From the NCBI RefSeq assembly GCF_009730915.1, contig NC_052474.1:5367501-5431500 (forward strand): DNA of 64,000 nucleotides, given 5' to 3'. How positions within the stretch are numbered: position 1 is the stretch's first letter; each line of letters opens with the position of its first letter. A program made the translations under genes and the position numbers. Shown one piece after another: positions 62,389 to 64,000 of the stretch. The notes under the pieces were generated by a model, which worked only from the letters and a program-made list of their open reading frames with translations, was not told the DNA's origin and searched no databases. Origin of the DNA: Dioscorea cayenensis subsp. rotundata. Lineage: Eukaryota; Streptophyta; Magnoliopsida; Dioscoreales; Dioscoreaceae.

Positions 62389-64000
62389 GAATGCTAATTC
62401 TTATCAAATTTATGCTGTTTGAATTGCAAATCATTTCTGATGAATGGATGATATATATAGGATTAATTTCCACAAAATAAGCTACTTTAAGGGTATGTTT
62501 GAATTGGTTGGTTGTGAATGATTGAATGATGGAGATATGCATGAGTAAATGAACAACTCTCTTTAACAAATATTATGAATCTTCTCAGCAGAATTATTGA
62601 TATTTTTCGCGTGGCTTTAGCATTTCATTTTTTTCTTCTTTTTTTTTTTCCCAAAAAACTGTCACAGAATGACTAGAAGCCATACTAGCACTGAGTTTTT
62701 ACGTTTTACAGGCCATGGTAACTAAGTTCTCATCCATATCAACAAGGAAGCTCTCGAAAGCATTGCAAGTGCTTACATCCAATAAATCTCTAGTTGCCAT
62801 GAGTGACTATGATGAGTACCACAAAATGGTTAAGCGTTATGTACTTGCTAGTGTTTTAGGGACTGCAGCTCAGGTTCGGAAATGCTAATGGCTTATCTCC
62901 TCTTAAGCATCTGCATATAATCCATTGAAGCATGACTAGGCAAATCATTTGTTCTTAACATGTTCATTTCTAAACCATTATTTACAATTGTCTATCAGAA
63001 ACGAAATCGTATTCACAGAGATATCATGGTAGAGAATACCTTAAATACATTGTTTGCTGAGATCAAGGAAGACCCTAACCGTGCTGTGAACCTCAGAGAA
63101 GCATTCAAGCCTGAGCTTTTCAGGGTAGCCATAAAACAAGTAAGCCTCATTTGCAAATATTTTGAATTGTGTATCAGATGTGAAACTGAACACCTTGTAT
63201 TTACACTGATAATTTCCAGGCTATTGGCAAGGACATCGATTCCATTTATGTGGAGGAATTGGGGAAGGAAATATCGAAGAAAGAAATGTTTGAAATATCA
63301 GTAGTCGACCCAATGATGGGAGCAATTGAGGTTGATTGGAGGGATTTCTTCCCATATATGAAATGGGTTCCTAACAAAAGCATGGAAATGAAAATTCAAA
63401 ACATGGCAACTCGCCGAAGGGCATTGACAAAGGCCCTCATCATGGAGCAAAAGAAACGCATTTCCCGGGGAGAGGTGAGAAATGCTGATTCCAGAAACTT
63501 TTTGTTGTTCCTATCACTATAATCTCTCTCTTGAAAGTCCAGATTCTTATTATTTCTAAAAACTGCCTCTATTTTTTTTATAGAATATTGAATGCTATCT
63601 AGACTACCTATTGTCGGAGGAGAGCACACTGAGTGAGGAACAACTAATAATATTGGTATGGGAATCGATAATTGAAACCTCTGATACAACTTTGGTCACT
63701 ACTGAATGGGCTTTGTATGAACTAGCTAAGAATCCATTGTGTCAGGTATCTTTCAACTTAGTTTTTACTTGCATATATATTTGTTTGACTCTTTGCTTAT
63801 TGAACATGAACATACACAGGATCGTCTTTATCAAGAAATCCAAGAGATATGTGGATCTGAGAAGATCACTGAAGAACATTTGTCACTGATGCCATACTTG
63901 AATTCCGTATTTCATGAAACCTTGCGATACCATACTCCTGTTCCTTTGATTCCTCCTAGAATTACACATGAGGACACTCAACTAGGAGGATATGACATAC
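60874..64000 (+). CDS. KO: ent-Kaurene oxidase (CYP701A), 5' part
   Basis: Cytochrome P450 that oxidises ent-kaurene in three steps to ent-kaurenoic acid in gibberellin synthesis, at the plastid envelope/ER. Seven exons are visible: 60874-61003, 62115-62275, 62712-62873, 62999-63139, 63220-63474, 63584-63745 and 63820 to the edge. They give 397 of about 510 residues. After a hydrophobic anchor ([20 protein letters not shown]) comes [21 protein letters not shown]. The KO-typical [17 protein letters not shown] follows, then the I-helix E314-T-S-D-T-T319 with VTTEWA. The ExxR motif is E370..R373 (HETLR), then [20 protein letters not shown]. The haem Cys loop lies beyond the right edge. The start is the first ATG after the GA run. 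Intron 2 has a CT microsatellite (62333-62388). No break is seen. Confidence 0.95.
62333..62388 (+). repeat. CT microsatellite in KO intron 2
   Basis: About 28 uninterrupted CT units in intron 2 of the ent-kaurene oxidase gene. A GT run also lies in intron 1 (about 61401-61430). Confidence 0.9.

Overview
This is nuclear DNA of a flowering plant. Every protein gene has plant-type GT-AG introns and AT-rich non-coding DNA. Several families are restricted to land plants: a MIR156 hairpin, a clade A PP2C, an LLM-domain B-GATA factor, an ACHT thioredoxin and ent-kaurene oxidase. I cannot fix the species. I lean weakly to a non-grass monocot (yam-like), and this is only a guess.

Layout, left to right. 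(1) 80-1624, minus: 5' part of a poly(A)-binding protein gene that runs off the left edge. (2) 3160-3265, minus: a MIR156 precursor with the canonical mature 20-mer and a TATA box upstream. (3) 6.5-9.3 kb: a transposon graveyard, with the 3' tail of a CACTA element, a MITE nested in it inside a TA microsatellite, and copia-like LTR debris. (4) 10651-14774, plus: NSR-type RRM protein. (5) 17604-23508, plus: HAB1-like clade A PP2C with ABRE motifs upstream and a 4.1 kb intron. (6) 24811-26209 and 27172-28726, plus: a tandem pair of tail-less class I (HDA19-type) histone deacetylases; the first has a telomere-type CCCTAA repeat just before its ATG. (7) 29229-33126, minus: C2-like protein with a C-terminal membrane anchor. 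(8) 33591-34709, minus: RTE1/RTH, whose upstream region holds a degenerate tandem array. (9) 38319-39027, minus: GNC/CGA1-type GATA factor. (10) 39820-41521, minus: small membrane protein. (11) 43138-45860, plus: ACHT thioredoxin, with a second tandem array in intron 1. (12) 46956-48173, plus: small mitochondrial-type membrane protein. (13) 50016-52535, plus: decayed CYP85-clan P450 (CYP724/DWARF11-like) pseudogene. (14) 53508-55265, minus: bHLH041-like factor. (15) 58715-58915, plus: Ala-rich 66-residue protein. (16) 60874-64000, plus: ent-kaurene oxidase (CYP701A), cut by the right edge.

These are independent eukaryotic genes, not an operon. Several touch hormone or developmental control: ABA (PP2C), ethylene (RTE1), gibberellin (KO, and GNC-type GATA acting downstream), brassinosteroid (dead P450) and phase change (miR156). 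I see this as coincidental linkage. I found no new multi-gene system. The most unusual items are the divergent tail-less HDAC pair with its telomere-type leader motif, two unrelated tandem arrays in non-coding parts of genes, a near-perfect 20-21 bp hairpin at 59.55 kb, and foldback elements at 7.8, 46.3 and 56.3 kb. Exon borders were deduced by eye from splice consensus, reading frame and family similarity. Codon sums close exactly for every gene reported as intact.
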